Position numbers and translations under genes: made by a program. From DATBMY01 sp036554605 (GTDB lineage Bacteria > Acidobacteriota > Blastocatellia > UBA7656), in contig DATBMY010000033.1 in the NCBI GenBank assembly GCA_036554605.1, positions 1 to 11,441 on the forward strand: DNA of 11,441 nucleotides, given 5' to 3'. The notes beneath the pieces are model-generated. The model saw only the letters and a program-made list of their open reading frames with translations. It searched no databases and had not been told where the DNA came from. How positions within the stretch are numbered: the stretch's first letter is position 1; each line of letters begins with the position of its first letter. This document shows positions 1 through 5,378 of the stretch, one piece after another.

Positions 1-29
1 GCCGCTCAAGCAATTCGGCCGATAGTTCC

Positions 30-56
30 CCACCTGATTAGGCTGCGATCAGGTGG
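30..56. repeat. 9-bp perfect inverted repeat at the end of peptide gene 1
   Basis: CCACCTGAT (30-38) pairs perfectly with ATCAGGTGG (48-56) across a 9-base loop. The right arm covers the TGA stop of the peptide gene at 49-51. No T-run follows on either strand, so a classical terminator is not supported. It may instead be an RNA stem protecting or ending the short peptide transcript. Confidence 0.45.
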
Positions 57-99
57 TCGAGATCGTACCCCCGCCCTTTACGTTGGTTTTGATCCTCAT
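49..99 (-). CDS. Tiny 16-residue GGG peptide, copy 1 (unknown function)
   Basis: The translation is MRIKTNVKGGGTISTT followed by TGA. An AAGGAGA ribosome binding site (minus strand, about 105-112) lies about 6 bases before the ATG. The peptide is basic (R2, K4, K8) with a central Gly-Gly-Gly. It matches the two other tiny peptides in this window at the pattern M-[KR]-I-K-[ST]-x-[VL]-K-[GA]-G-G, mostly with different codons, which argues for selection on the protein. It is transcribed away from the kinase gene at 266, with a shared 30-bp block between them. It has no signal peptide or membrane segment. It could be a signalling peptide, a precursor of a modified peptide, or a regulator of the kinase, but the sequence does not decide. 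I do not recognise a named family. The last codons (TISTT) differ from the LLISD of the other two copies. Confidence 0.68.
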   Translation of the reverse strand: MRIKTNVKGGGTISTT

Positions 100-147
100 G
101 GCGATTCTCCTTATCGTGGGATTTATCACTTGCCGCTCTCATATAAT

Positions 148-177
148 AATGCGGATTCTGAGCGGCAAAACTATCAT
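148..177. promoter_or_regulatory. Shared 30-bp block, kinase/peptide 1 copy
   Basis: The block begins AATGCGGATT and ends AAAACTATCAT. It matches 25 of 30 positions, without gaps, with 3140-3169 in front of the ECF sigma factor. It lies 49 bases upstream of the peptide 1 ATG on the minus strand and 89 bases upstream of the kinase ATG on the plus strand. This position fits a divergent control region. On the minus strand the conserved end reads ATGATAGTTTT, which could be part of a promoter or an operator. The role is inferred only from the repetition and position. Confidence 0.5.
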
Positions 178-239
178 CGGGCGAAAACTTTTTTCGCCCC
201 CCGCGACTCTGGCCAGCCTCCGAGCCGGTGTGATAGTTT
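168..239. repeat. Hairpin and inverted AAACTATCA/TGATAGTTT pair in the kinase leader
   Basis: Two nested symmetries are visible. AAACTATCA at 168-176 is repeated in reverse complement as TGATAGTTT at 231-239. Between them GGGCGAAAA (179-187) and TTTTCGCCC (191-199) form a 9-bp perfect stem with a 3-base loop. TGATAGTTT at 231-239 lies 26 bases before the kinase ATG, so GATAGT could be a poor -10 box for the kinase, with its mirror copy serving the peptide gene. Operator or promoter function is inference. Confidence 0.4.
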
Positions 240-265
240 CTCGCAATCAAAACGAGGTTGTAAGA

Positions 266-2815
266 ATGAACCCTGAACGCTGGCAATTAATAGATCGGCT
301 GCTCGACGAGCTGCTCGAATTGCCGGACGGTGAGCGCCGGGCCCGCCTCGACTCTATAACCGATGCGCCGATAAAAGAGGAGCTGCGCTCGCTTCTGGAA
401 GCGCACGAGCTTTCTTCCGCTTTTATAGAGACGCCCGCCATCGAGCTTGCCGCCGAGCTCGCGGCGAAAGACCCGCCCCCTGATATGACGGGCCGCAAGC
501 TCGGCCCTTATGTCATAAGCTCGCCGATAGGGTCGGGCGGGATGGGCGAGATATATCTGGCCAGACACACCCGGCTCGACCGCGACGTGGCGCTGAAGCT
601 TTTGCCGTCGCACTTCACCTCGGACCCGCAGCGGCTGGCCCGGTTCACGCAGGAGGCGCGCGCGGTCTCCGCGCTCAATCATCCGAACATCATCACCATA
701 TTTGATGTCGGCCACATCGAGGAGATTCACTTCATAGCGACCGAGTATGTCGAGGGGCAGACGCTTCGCCAGTTGGTCAAGACGCGCTTGCCGGGCTTGC
801 GCGTCTCGCTTGAAATAGGCGCGCAGATAGCCTCGGCGCTTGACGCGGCGCACCGCGCCGGAATAATCCACCGCGACATAAAACCGGAAAACGTCATGGT
901 GCGGCCCGACGGTTTTATAAAGGTGCTGGACTTCGGCCTCGCGAAGCTCATCGAAGGCGAGATCGATTCCGGCGACGCCGTGCGCACGACGGCCGGACTA
1001 GTCATGGGCACGCCGCAGTACATGTCGCCGGAGCAGGCGCGAGGCAAGAGCGTTGACACGAGGACCGATATATTCTCGCTCGGAGTCGTGCTCTATGAGA
1101 TGCTCACCGGGCGGCCGCCATTTGTTGGCGATACACCGAGCGATGTAATAGCCGCCATACTGATGAAAGAACCCGAGCCGCTGCCATCTCTGGCCGAAGC
1201 GGTCCCGATGGAGCTTGAGCAGGTAATAAGCCGCGCGCTCAACAAGGAGCTCGCCGGGCGTTACCAGAATGCCGCGGACATGCTCGCCGACCTTAAGCGC
1301 ATAAAGAACCGGCTCGAACTTGAGGCCGAGCTCGACAGCGGCGGCTTCTCGCGCGCGAGCCATTCGTCGTCGGCTTCGGGGTCGCATAGCGCCCACCGCG
1401 ACTATGCCTCCGGCGCGCGCTCGTCGGGCGCGCCGCAGGTGATTGACTCGATAGCCGTGCTGCCGCTCGAAAATGGCGGCAACGACCCGAATACCGAGTA
1501 CCTGTCGGACGGAATAACCGAAAGCATCATCAACAACCTCTCGCAGCTCCCGCAGATCAAAGTCATGGCGCGCAGCACCGTCTTCAGGTATAAGGGGCGC
1601 GACCTCGACGCGCAGAGCGCGGGGCGCGAGCTTGGCGTGCGCGCCGCGCTCGCGGGCGGGGTGCGACTGATCGGCGAGCAGCTCGTCATAAGCCTCGAGC
1701 TGGTCGATGTCGCCGACGGCTCGCAGATGTGGGGGGAGCGATACAACCGCAAGCTCGACGACATATTTCAGTTGCAGGAAGAGATTTCAAAAGAGGTATC
1801 CGATAAGCTGCGGCTCAAGCTGACGGGCGAAGAGAGATTGCTGCTGGCCAAGCGTCATACGGAAAATCCCGAGGCTTACCAGCTATACCTCAAGGGCAGG
1901 TACTATTCGGGCAAGAAGGATTTCGAGAGTTTCCGAAAAGGGCTCGACTTTTTTAATCAGGCAATAGAGAAAGACCCGGCTTACGCGCTGGCCTACGCGG
2001 GGCTGGCCGACACATATTACCGGCTCTCGAACACATATCTGCCGCCGCACGAGGCATGGCCGAAGGCGATAGAGGCGGCCGAGCGGGCGCTCACGCTTGA
2101 CGATCAGCTCGCCGAAGCCCACACGTCCATGGGGGCGATCAACAACTGGTACAGGTGGCGATGGAGCGACGCTGAGAGAGACTACAAGCGCGCCATCGCG
2201 CTTAACCCCGGCTATGCGCTCGCCCATAGCCGTTACGGCTCCTATCTAGCCGTCATGGGGCGCGCCGACGAAGCGATAGCGAGCCTGAAGAGGGCGCTCG
2301 AAATTGACCCCTTCGCGCTGGGCCCCAATACGACCTACGCGGTGGCTTTCTATTTCGCCCGCCGCTACGCCGAAGCGCTCGATCAGTGCCGCAAGACGAT
2401 TGACATGGAGCCGGGCTACCATCCGGTGCACGAGGTTGCCGCATGGGTCCATGAACAGCGCGGCGAGTTTAGGGAGGCAATCAGCGAGCTGGAGCGAGCC
2501 TACAGCCTGGGCGGCGCGGGCGAGACTCTGGCAACATTCGCGTACGTCTATGCGCGGGCCGGTCGTCGCGAGGACGCGCTTAGAGTTCTTGAAGAGCTTA
2601 AGGAAGAGTCCAGGCGCAAGTACGTGTCGCCTTACGCGCTGGCAACGGCCTACAGCGCGCTGGGGGAAAAGGATCTCGCATTCGAATGGCTTGAAATCGC
2701 TTATCGGGACCGCTCCGAGTACATGGCCACCATAAAGGTCGACCCTAAGATCGACGCCATAAGAGATGACCCGCGCTTCCTCAACCTTGTGCGGTGCATG
2801 GGTTATGGGCTGTGA
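266..2815 (+). CDS. Ser/Thr protein kinase with TolB-like domain and TPR repeats
   Basis: This is an 849-residue Hanks-type kinase. The start at 266 is chosen because GAGG at 254-257 is well spaced and MNPERWQLIDRLLDELL is the usual opening of this family. The upstream reading frame to 53 crosses peptide gene 1 and the control region. The kinase domain spans about residues 82-345: glycine loop GSGGMGE (89-95), Lys111, HRDIKPEN (202-209, catalytic Asp204), DFG (222-224) and an MSPE motif. A Ser-rich linker follows, then a TolB/FlgO-like domain beginning VIDSIAVLP (392) and running to about 525. Several TPR repeats fill residues 534 to the end. No hydrophobic membrane segment separates kinase and TPR parts, so it is probably cytoplasmic. 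The substrate is unknown; the ECF sigma factor 450 bases downstream is the natural candidate. Domain identification is secure. Confidence 0.96.
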   Translation: MNPERWQLIDRLLDELLELPDGERRARLDSITDAPIKEELRSLLEAHELSSAFIETPAIELAAELAAKDPPPDMTGRKLGPYVISSPIGSGGMGEIYLARHTRLDRDVALKLLPSHFTSDPQRLARFTQEARAVSALNHPNIITIFDVGHIEEIHFIATEYVEGQTLRQLVKTRLPGLRVSLEIGAQIASALDAAHRAGIIHRDIKPENVMVRPDGFIKVLDFGLAKLIEGEIDSGDAVRTTAGLVMGTPQYMSPEQARGKSVDTRTDIFSLGVVLYEMLTGRPPFVGDTPSDVIAAILMKEPEPLPSLAEAVPMELEQVISRALNKELAGRYQNAADMLADLKRIKNRLELEAELDSGGFSRASHSSSASGSHSAHRDYASGARSSGAPQVIDSIAVLPLENGGNDPNTEYLSDGITESIINNLSQLPQIKVMARSTVFRYKGRDLDAQSAGRELGVRAALAGGVRLIGEQLVISLELVDVADGSQMWGERYNRKLDDIFQLQEEISKEVSDKLRLKLTGEERLLLAKRHTENPEAYQLYLKGRYYSGKKDFESFRKGLDFFNQAIEKDPAYALAYAGLADTYYRLSNTYLPPHEAWPKAIEAAERALTLDDQLAEAHTSMGAINNWYRWRWSDAERDYKRAIALNPGYALAHSRYGSYLAVMGRADEAIASLKRALEIDPFALGPNTTYAVAFYFARRYAEALDQCRKTIDMEPGYHPVHEVAAWVHEQRGEFREAISELERAYSLGGAGETLATFAYVYARAGRREDALRVLEELKEESRRKYVSPYALATAYSALGEKDLAFEWLEIAYRDRSEYMATIKVDPKIDAIRDDPRFLNLVRCMGYGL

Positions 2816-2840
2816 CGGGAGAGTCGGGCGCTTAAGAAAG

Positions 2841-2890
2841 CACTCCGCTTGCGCCATCAAGCTCGTCTGAGCGACGGCGCAAGCGGAGTG
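2841..2890. terminator. 15-bp stem-loop, possible bidirectional terminator
   Basis: CACTCCGCTTGCGCC (2841-2855) pairs perfectly with GGCGCAAGCGGAGTG (2876-2890). The 20-base loop itself contains GCTC/GAGC. The stem lies 25 bases after the kinase stop and 49 bases beyond the stop of peptide gene 2, so it could end both convergent transcripts. The flanks are only moderately T-rich (TAATTTAACC then TTCTTTTTG on the plus side; CTTTCTTAAG on the minus side). Its CACTCC/GGAGTG ends resemble the palindromic elements at 4719-4816 and 6543-6598. Confidence 0.5.
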
Positions 2891-2937
2891 TAATTTAACC
2901 TTCTTTTTGTTTGTGTCGACGCTGTATACTAACGCCT

Positions 2938-3070
2938 GATTAGTCGCTAATGAGGAGGCCGCCTGCCTTGACCTTCGATTTGATCTTCATAATGTTCGCT
3001 CCTTGCTTTAGTGGTTATTGCGGACGCGTCTTATAGCGTATTGCGATTAGTCGCTAATGAGGAGGCCGCC
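2938..3070. repeat. 26-bp direct repeat pair covering the ends of peptide genes 2 and 3
   Basis: The stretch 2938-2963 is identical to 3045-3070, with a period of 107 bases. It starts GATTAGTCGCTAAT and ends GGAGGCCGCC. It corresponds to the last codons of the two peptide genes (G-L-L-I-S-D, TAA) plus two bases after the stop. Upstream of it the two copies diverge, mostly at synonymous positions. This indicates a tandem duplication of a peptide gene with later drift or partial gene conversion. Confidence 0.8.
2940..2990 (-). CDS. Tiny 16-residue GG peptide, copy 2 (unknown function)
   Basis: The translation is MKIKSKVKAGGLLISD followed by TAA. An AAGGAG ribosome binding site at about 2999-3004 on the minus strand lies 8 bases before the ATG. 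It is a close paralogue of the gene at 3047-3097. Five codons of the first nine differ synonymously, including TCG versus AGC for Ser5, and three changes are replacements (K/N, V/L, A/G). That pattern is hard to explain unless the peptide is translated. It has no copy of the 30-bp block of its own, so it is probably co-transcribed from the promoter of copy 3, about 56 bases away. The 15-bp stem-loop at 2841-2890 lies downstream. It is basic and Gly-containing, with no membrane segment. Function is unknown. Confidence 0.72.
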   Translation of the reverse strand: MKIKSKVKAGGLLISD

Positions 3071-3097
3071 GCCTTTAAGGTTGCTCTTTATTTTCAT
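3047..3097 (-). CDS. Tiny 16-residue GGG peptide, copy 3 (unknown function)
   Basis: The translation is MKIKSNLKGGGLLISD followed by TAA. An AAAGGA ribosome binding site at about 3106-3111 on the minus strand lies 8 bases before the ATG. It combines features of the other two copies: Asn6 and the triple glycine as in copy 1 (49-99), and the LLISD end as in copy 2 (2940-2990). It is divergent from the ECF sigma gene at 3270, with the conserved 30-bp block (3140-3169) 43 bases upstream of its ATG. It is probably the first gene of a two-peptide transcript. I have an unverified recollection that short hypothetical proteins with KxKTxVKAGG cores occur in acidobacterial genomes. I know of no assigned function. 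Confidence 0.74.
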   Translation of the reverse strand: MKIKSNLKGGGLLISD

Positions 3098-3139
3098 GAC
3101 TGATTTCCTTTCTCTGTATTCTTTCCGGCTTCATGTACG

Positions 3140-3169
3140 AATGCGGATTTTGTGTAGGAAAACTATCAT
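3140..3169. promoter_or_regulatory. Shared 30-bp block, ECF sigma/peptide 3 copy
   Basis: This is the second copy of the block at 148-177, in the same orientation relative to its neighbours. AATGCGGATT and AAAACTATCAT are identical in both copies. Mismatches are one at the eleventh base and four in the six bases before AAAACTATCAT. It lies 43 bases before the peptide 3 ATG (minus) and 101 bases before the sigma factor ATG (plus). The similar distance to the peptide start in both copies (43 and 49) makes a role in peptide expression slightly more likely than one in the plus-strand genes. Confidence 0.5.
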
Positions 3170-3221
3170 TACGATCCTAAAAAAGTTTCCGGGCCGTTCC
3201 CTTTAGCTCGTCCAGGACGGG

Positions 3222-3227
3222 TATAAT
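3222..3227 (+). promoter_or_regulatory. Candidate -10 box for the ECF sigma gene
   Basis: A perfect TATAAT lies 42 bases before the sigma factor ATG. No convincing TTGACA-like -35 is found 16-18 bases upstream. It is a candidate housekeeping-type promoter supported by the -10 alone. Confidence 0.4.
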
Positions 3228-3269
3228 AACTTACGGACGCCGGGATTGACCCGGAGGTGCAGAATTGAA

Positions 3270-3854
3270 ATGCCCAAGTCATCAAAAGAAGTGACTCAAC
3301 TACTACTTGCGTGGAATGGCGGCGACAAGGATGCGCTCGACCGGTTGATGCCGCTCGTTTACGACGAGCTGCGAAGGCTCGCCCGCCGCTACATGATGCG
3401 CGAGAGCCCTGGCCACACATTGCAAACGACGGCGCTGGTAAACGAAGCCTACATGCGGCTGGTCGATTGGAAGAATGTGCACTGGCAAAACCGCGCCCAT
3501 TTTTTTGGCGTCTCGGCCCAGCTTATGCGCCGCATACTCGTAGATTTCGCGCGCAGCCGCCAGCAGCTCAAGCGCGAAGGCGCGGCCCATCCCGTCTCGC
3601 TCGACGAGGCGCTTGTGGTATCGAGCGAGCGCGGCGAGGACCTTGTGGCGCTCGATGACGCGCTAAAGGCGCTTGCGGAGATCGATGCGCGAAAGAGCCG
3701 TATCGTCGAGATGCGGTTTTTCGGCGGCTTGAGCGTCGAGGAGACGGCCGAGGTTGTCGGCATAGCGCCTATAACCGTCATGCGCGAATGGACCAAGGCG
3801 AAGGCATGGCTTTACCGGGAGCTGAACCGCGCGACGACCGACGCTACGGGCTGA
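3270..3854 (+). CDS. ECF-type RNA polymerase sigma factor
   Basis: This 194-residue protein directs RNA polymerase to specific promoters. The start is the ATG at 3270; GGAGG at 3253-3257 is 12 bases before it, somewhat far. An in-frame TTG at 3246 would place that site inside the gene. Region 2 spans about residues 10-97 (DELRRLARRYM, then TALVNEAYMRL and FFGVSAQLMRRILVDFARSR). Region 4 spans about 125-188 (MRFFGGLSVEETAEVVGIAPITVMREWTKAKAWLYREL). This matches the acidobacterial sigma-70 subfamily usually found beside Ser/Thr kinases. Where typical ECF factors have an acidic D-A-E-D run in region 2.2, this one has Q52-T53-T54-A55 before LVNE. Kinase-dependent ECF factors show the same loss of acidity. 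No anti-sigma gene is adjacent. It converges on the creatininase gene with a 20-base gap. Confidence 0.95.
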   Translation: MPKSSKEVTQLLLAWNGGDKDALDRLMPLVYDELRRLARRYMMRESPGHTLQTTALVNEAYMRLVDWKNVHWQNRAHFFGVSAQLMRRILVDFARSRQQLKREGAAHPVSLDEALVVSSERGEDLVALDDALKALAEIDARKSRIVEMRFFGGLSVEETAEVVGIAPITVMREWTKAKAWLYRELNRATTDATG

Positions 3855-3874
3855 AGCTCGAAATTGGAACGACA

Positions 3875-4696
3875 CTACAGCCCGGCCATGTCCCACTTAC
3901 GCCGCGTGTCCTGTATGAGGCGGGCGACCTTCGCGCTGACTCTGGTGAAATACTCGTCGGCCTTCTGTTGATCGAATTTCACGTAGCCTTGTCCCTCCCT
4001 GTAGAGCGTGATCGAAGAGGGCGACGGGTAGGCCGAGTAAGTGCCGGGCGCGGGCACGGGCGTTGCCAGGTCGTCGGAGTAACGCTCCTTGCGCACGAGC
4101 TTCGGATCTATCGCCTGTATGAAGGCGGTCTCGTTCCATCCCGCGTGGCCGCCGTCCTCGCCGAATACGGAAAGCGTCACATCAGAGGCGTAGCTCCACC
4201 AGTTGACGACAAGCGTCCGCACGCGGGCGGCCGAGCCGACCTCCGCGGCCACCGCGCTCAAGACGGCCGTCTGCGGCCCGCCGTGCCCGTTTATGATGAT
4301 GATGTTTCTAAAGCCGTTCTTCGCAAAGCCAGAAAGCACGTCGCGCAGGTAGGCGCGATAGGCCGGCTCCGATATAGAGAAGGCGCCTGGGTAAGCATCC
4401 ATGCTGCCGGTCATGCCGTAAGCAATCGCGGGTGCCACCAGCGCGTTTACTTCGCGCGCGATTCTTCGGGCGAGCGCCTGGGGAGCGGTGATGTCGGCGC
4501 CGTTGTTGATGACGCCGTGCGGTTCGAGCGTTCCTGTCGGCAGCAGCACCGTATTGATCTTCGAGGGCACGACCTCTTTGAACTCCATCCAGTTTATGTC
4601 GGTCATCTCGCGAGTCGTCACTATATCGGCCGACTGCGCGGCGGCGGCAGGATCAATCGCGGCCATGATGCAAACACAGATCAGCAGGCGAATCAT
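3875..4696 (-). CDS. Creatininase-family amidohydrolase with signal peptide
   Basis: This is a 273-residue metal-dependent amidohydrolase of the creatininase/MftE fold. The start is supported by GGAGGG a few bases upstream. Residues 1-20 form a signal peptide (MIRLLICVCI, then an Ala-rich cleavage region), so the enzyme is probably exported. Family motifs are present in order: LPTGTLEPHG with Glu58 and His60, GADIT with Asp68, NGHGG with His138, and GGHAGWNET with His184 and Glu189. The metal-binding set looks complete, so it should be active. Creatinine is not necessarily the substrate: relatives hydrolyse creatinine, formamidopyrimidines or peptide amides, and nothing nearby points to one of these. 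Its promoter side faces the STAS gene, separated by a palindromic element. Confidence 0.92.
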   Translation of the reverse strand: MIRLLICVCIMAAIDPAAAAQSADIVTTREMTDINWMEFKEVVPSKINTVLLPTGTLEPHGVINNGADITAPQALARRIAREVNALVAPAIAYGMTGSMDAYPGAFSISEPAYRAYLRDVLSGFAKNGFRNIIIINGHGGPQTAVLSAVAAEVGSAARVRTLVVNWWSYASDVTLSVFGEDGGHAGWNETAFIQAIDPKLVRKERYSDDLATPVPAPGTYSAYPSPSSITLYREGQGYVKFDQQKADEYFTRVSAKVARLIQDTRRKWDMAGL

Positions 4697-4718
4697 TTCT
4701 CCCTCCTCTATCTGAATA

Positions 4719-4816
4719 TGGAGTGCGGCGGCTTGCCGCCGCGAAATATGTATTGATCGAGGACTCGCGCCGTCAAGCCGGCGCTTGAAAAAGCTCCTAC
4801 GAGTCGGAGCACTCCA
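4719..4816. repeat. Palindromic intergenic element, copy A
   Basis: The element is bounded by TGGAGTGC (4719-4726) and its reverse complement GCACTCCA (4809-4816). Inside are a hairpin GCGGCGGC-TT-GCCGCCGC (4725-4742), a GCGCCG/CGGCGC stem near 4767-4784, and a GCTCC/GGAGC stem at 4793-4810. It shares its two ends and the first hairpin design with the copy at 6543-6598. It resembles REP-type non-autonomous repeats. When read as protein its start gives a spurious MECGGLPP peptide. Confidence 0.7.
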
Positions 4817-4996
4817 AACAGACGCCGGTCGCGTTCAATCGCATATTGCCCTAATCCTCTGTGATTGACTCTAATCAATCCGAGCCGGCGCGATTGTCGG
4901 CCGCGGGCTTCATTGCTGTCAAGCGGCCTATGTCTTTTGCTTTAGGTACGGGGGTGTGGTAATTTCACCAACCGGATACCTGTTAGGAGGCCGCAA
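4817..4996. other. Leader region of the STAS gene
   Basis: No gene is visible here. The only structures seen are a small GATTGA/TCAATC inverted repeat (4863-4868 and 4875-4880, 6-base loop) and a weak promoter-like TTGCTT (4937-4942) with GGTAAT (4958-4963), spaced 15 bases. The AGGAGG ribosome binding site of the next gene is at 4985-4990. The promoter assignment is weak. Confidence 0.3.
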
Positions 4997-5344
4997 ATGG
5001 ACATCAAGGAGCGAGTGGTAGATGGAATAAGCATCCTCGATTTATCGGGGAAGATAGTGCTCGGAGAGGGCGACTCTCAGATAAGAGAGAGAATCAAGGA
5101 TTTGCTCGCCGACGGACAGAGGCGCATATTGCTGAACCTGGGCAATGTGTCCTACATCGACTCGGCGGGCCTTGGCGCGCTCATAAGCAGCTACACGACG
5201 ACCAAGCGCGAGAACGGGCAGTTAAAGCTCGTGAATCTGACCAGGCGCATACAGGATTTGCTTGCGATCACAAAGCTTATAACGGTCTTCGACACCTACG
5301 ACGACGAACAGACGGCGCTCGAATCGTTCTCGGCCGAGAATTAG
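4997..5344 (+). CDS. STAS-domain anti-sigma factor antagonist
   Basis: This 115-residue single-domain protein has the SpoIIAA/RsbV fold. An AGGAGG site sits 6 bases before the ATG. The core motif SYIDSAGLGAL (52-62) carries the Ser (Ser56) that a partner kinase phosphorylates in this family. Unphosphorylated antagonists bind and inhibit an anti-sigma kinase such as RsbW or SpoIIAB, freeing a sigma factor. No RsbW-type kinase or PP2C phosphatase gene is in the window, so its partner is elsewhere. The ECF factor 1.1 kb away is not the usual type of target. The gene is divergent from the creatininase and convergent with the TPR gene, with a 34-base gap holding no clear terminator. It is probably monocistronic. 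Confidence 0.93.
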   Translation: MDIKERVVDGISILDLSGKIVLGEGDSQIRERIKDLLADGQRRILLNLGNVSYIDSAGLGALISSYTTTKRENGQLKLVNLTRRIQDLLAITKLITVFDTYDDEQTALESFSAEN

Positions 5345-5378
5345 CTCCCAGAGCCGTTTTGAAGGCGGGCGTTCGCGC

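Noticed and set aside
53..265. N-terminal extension of the kinase reading frame
   Set aside because: It would run through peptide gene 1 and the control region. A good ribosome binding site and the typical family start are at 266.
38..286. 82-codon minus-strand reading frame over the left control region
   Set aside because: It overlaps peptide gene 1 in another frame and the kinase start, has no family features, and shows none of the paralogue conservation seen in the peptide frame.
2955..3033. Plus-strand small frame after AGGAGG at 2954
   Set aside because: The purine run is the complement of the Leu codons of peptide 2. Third-position changes between copies favour the minus-strand frame.
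2938..3070. Short CRISPR-like direct repeat (26 bp, period 107)
   Set aside because: There are only two copies, the spacer is too long, and the repeat is explained by the 3' ends of two paralogous peptide genes.
3788..4756. 322-codon plus-strand frame opposite the creatininase gene
   Set aside because: It is longer than the creatininase gene but is its mirror image: Arg-, Gly- and His-rich with no domain, whereas the minus strand carries all creatininase motifs. Its end runs into the palindromic element.
5345..5378. Terminator between the convergent STAS and TPR genes
   Set aside because: I could not find a stable stem with a T-run in this 34-base gap.
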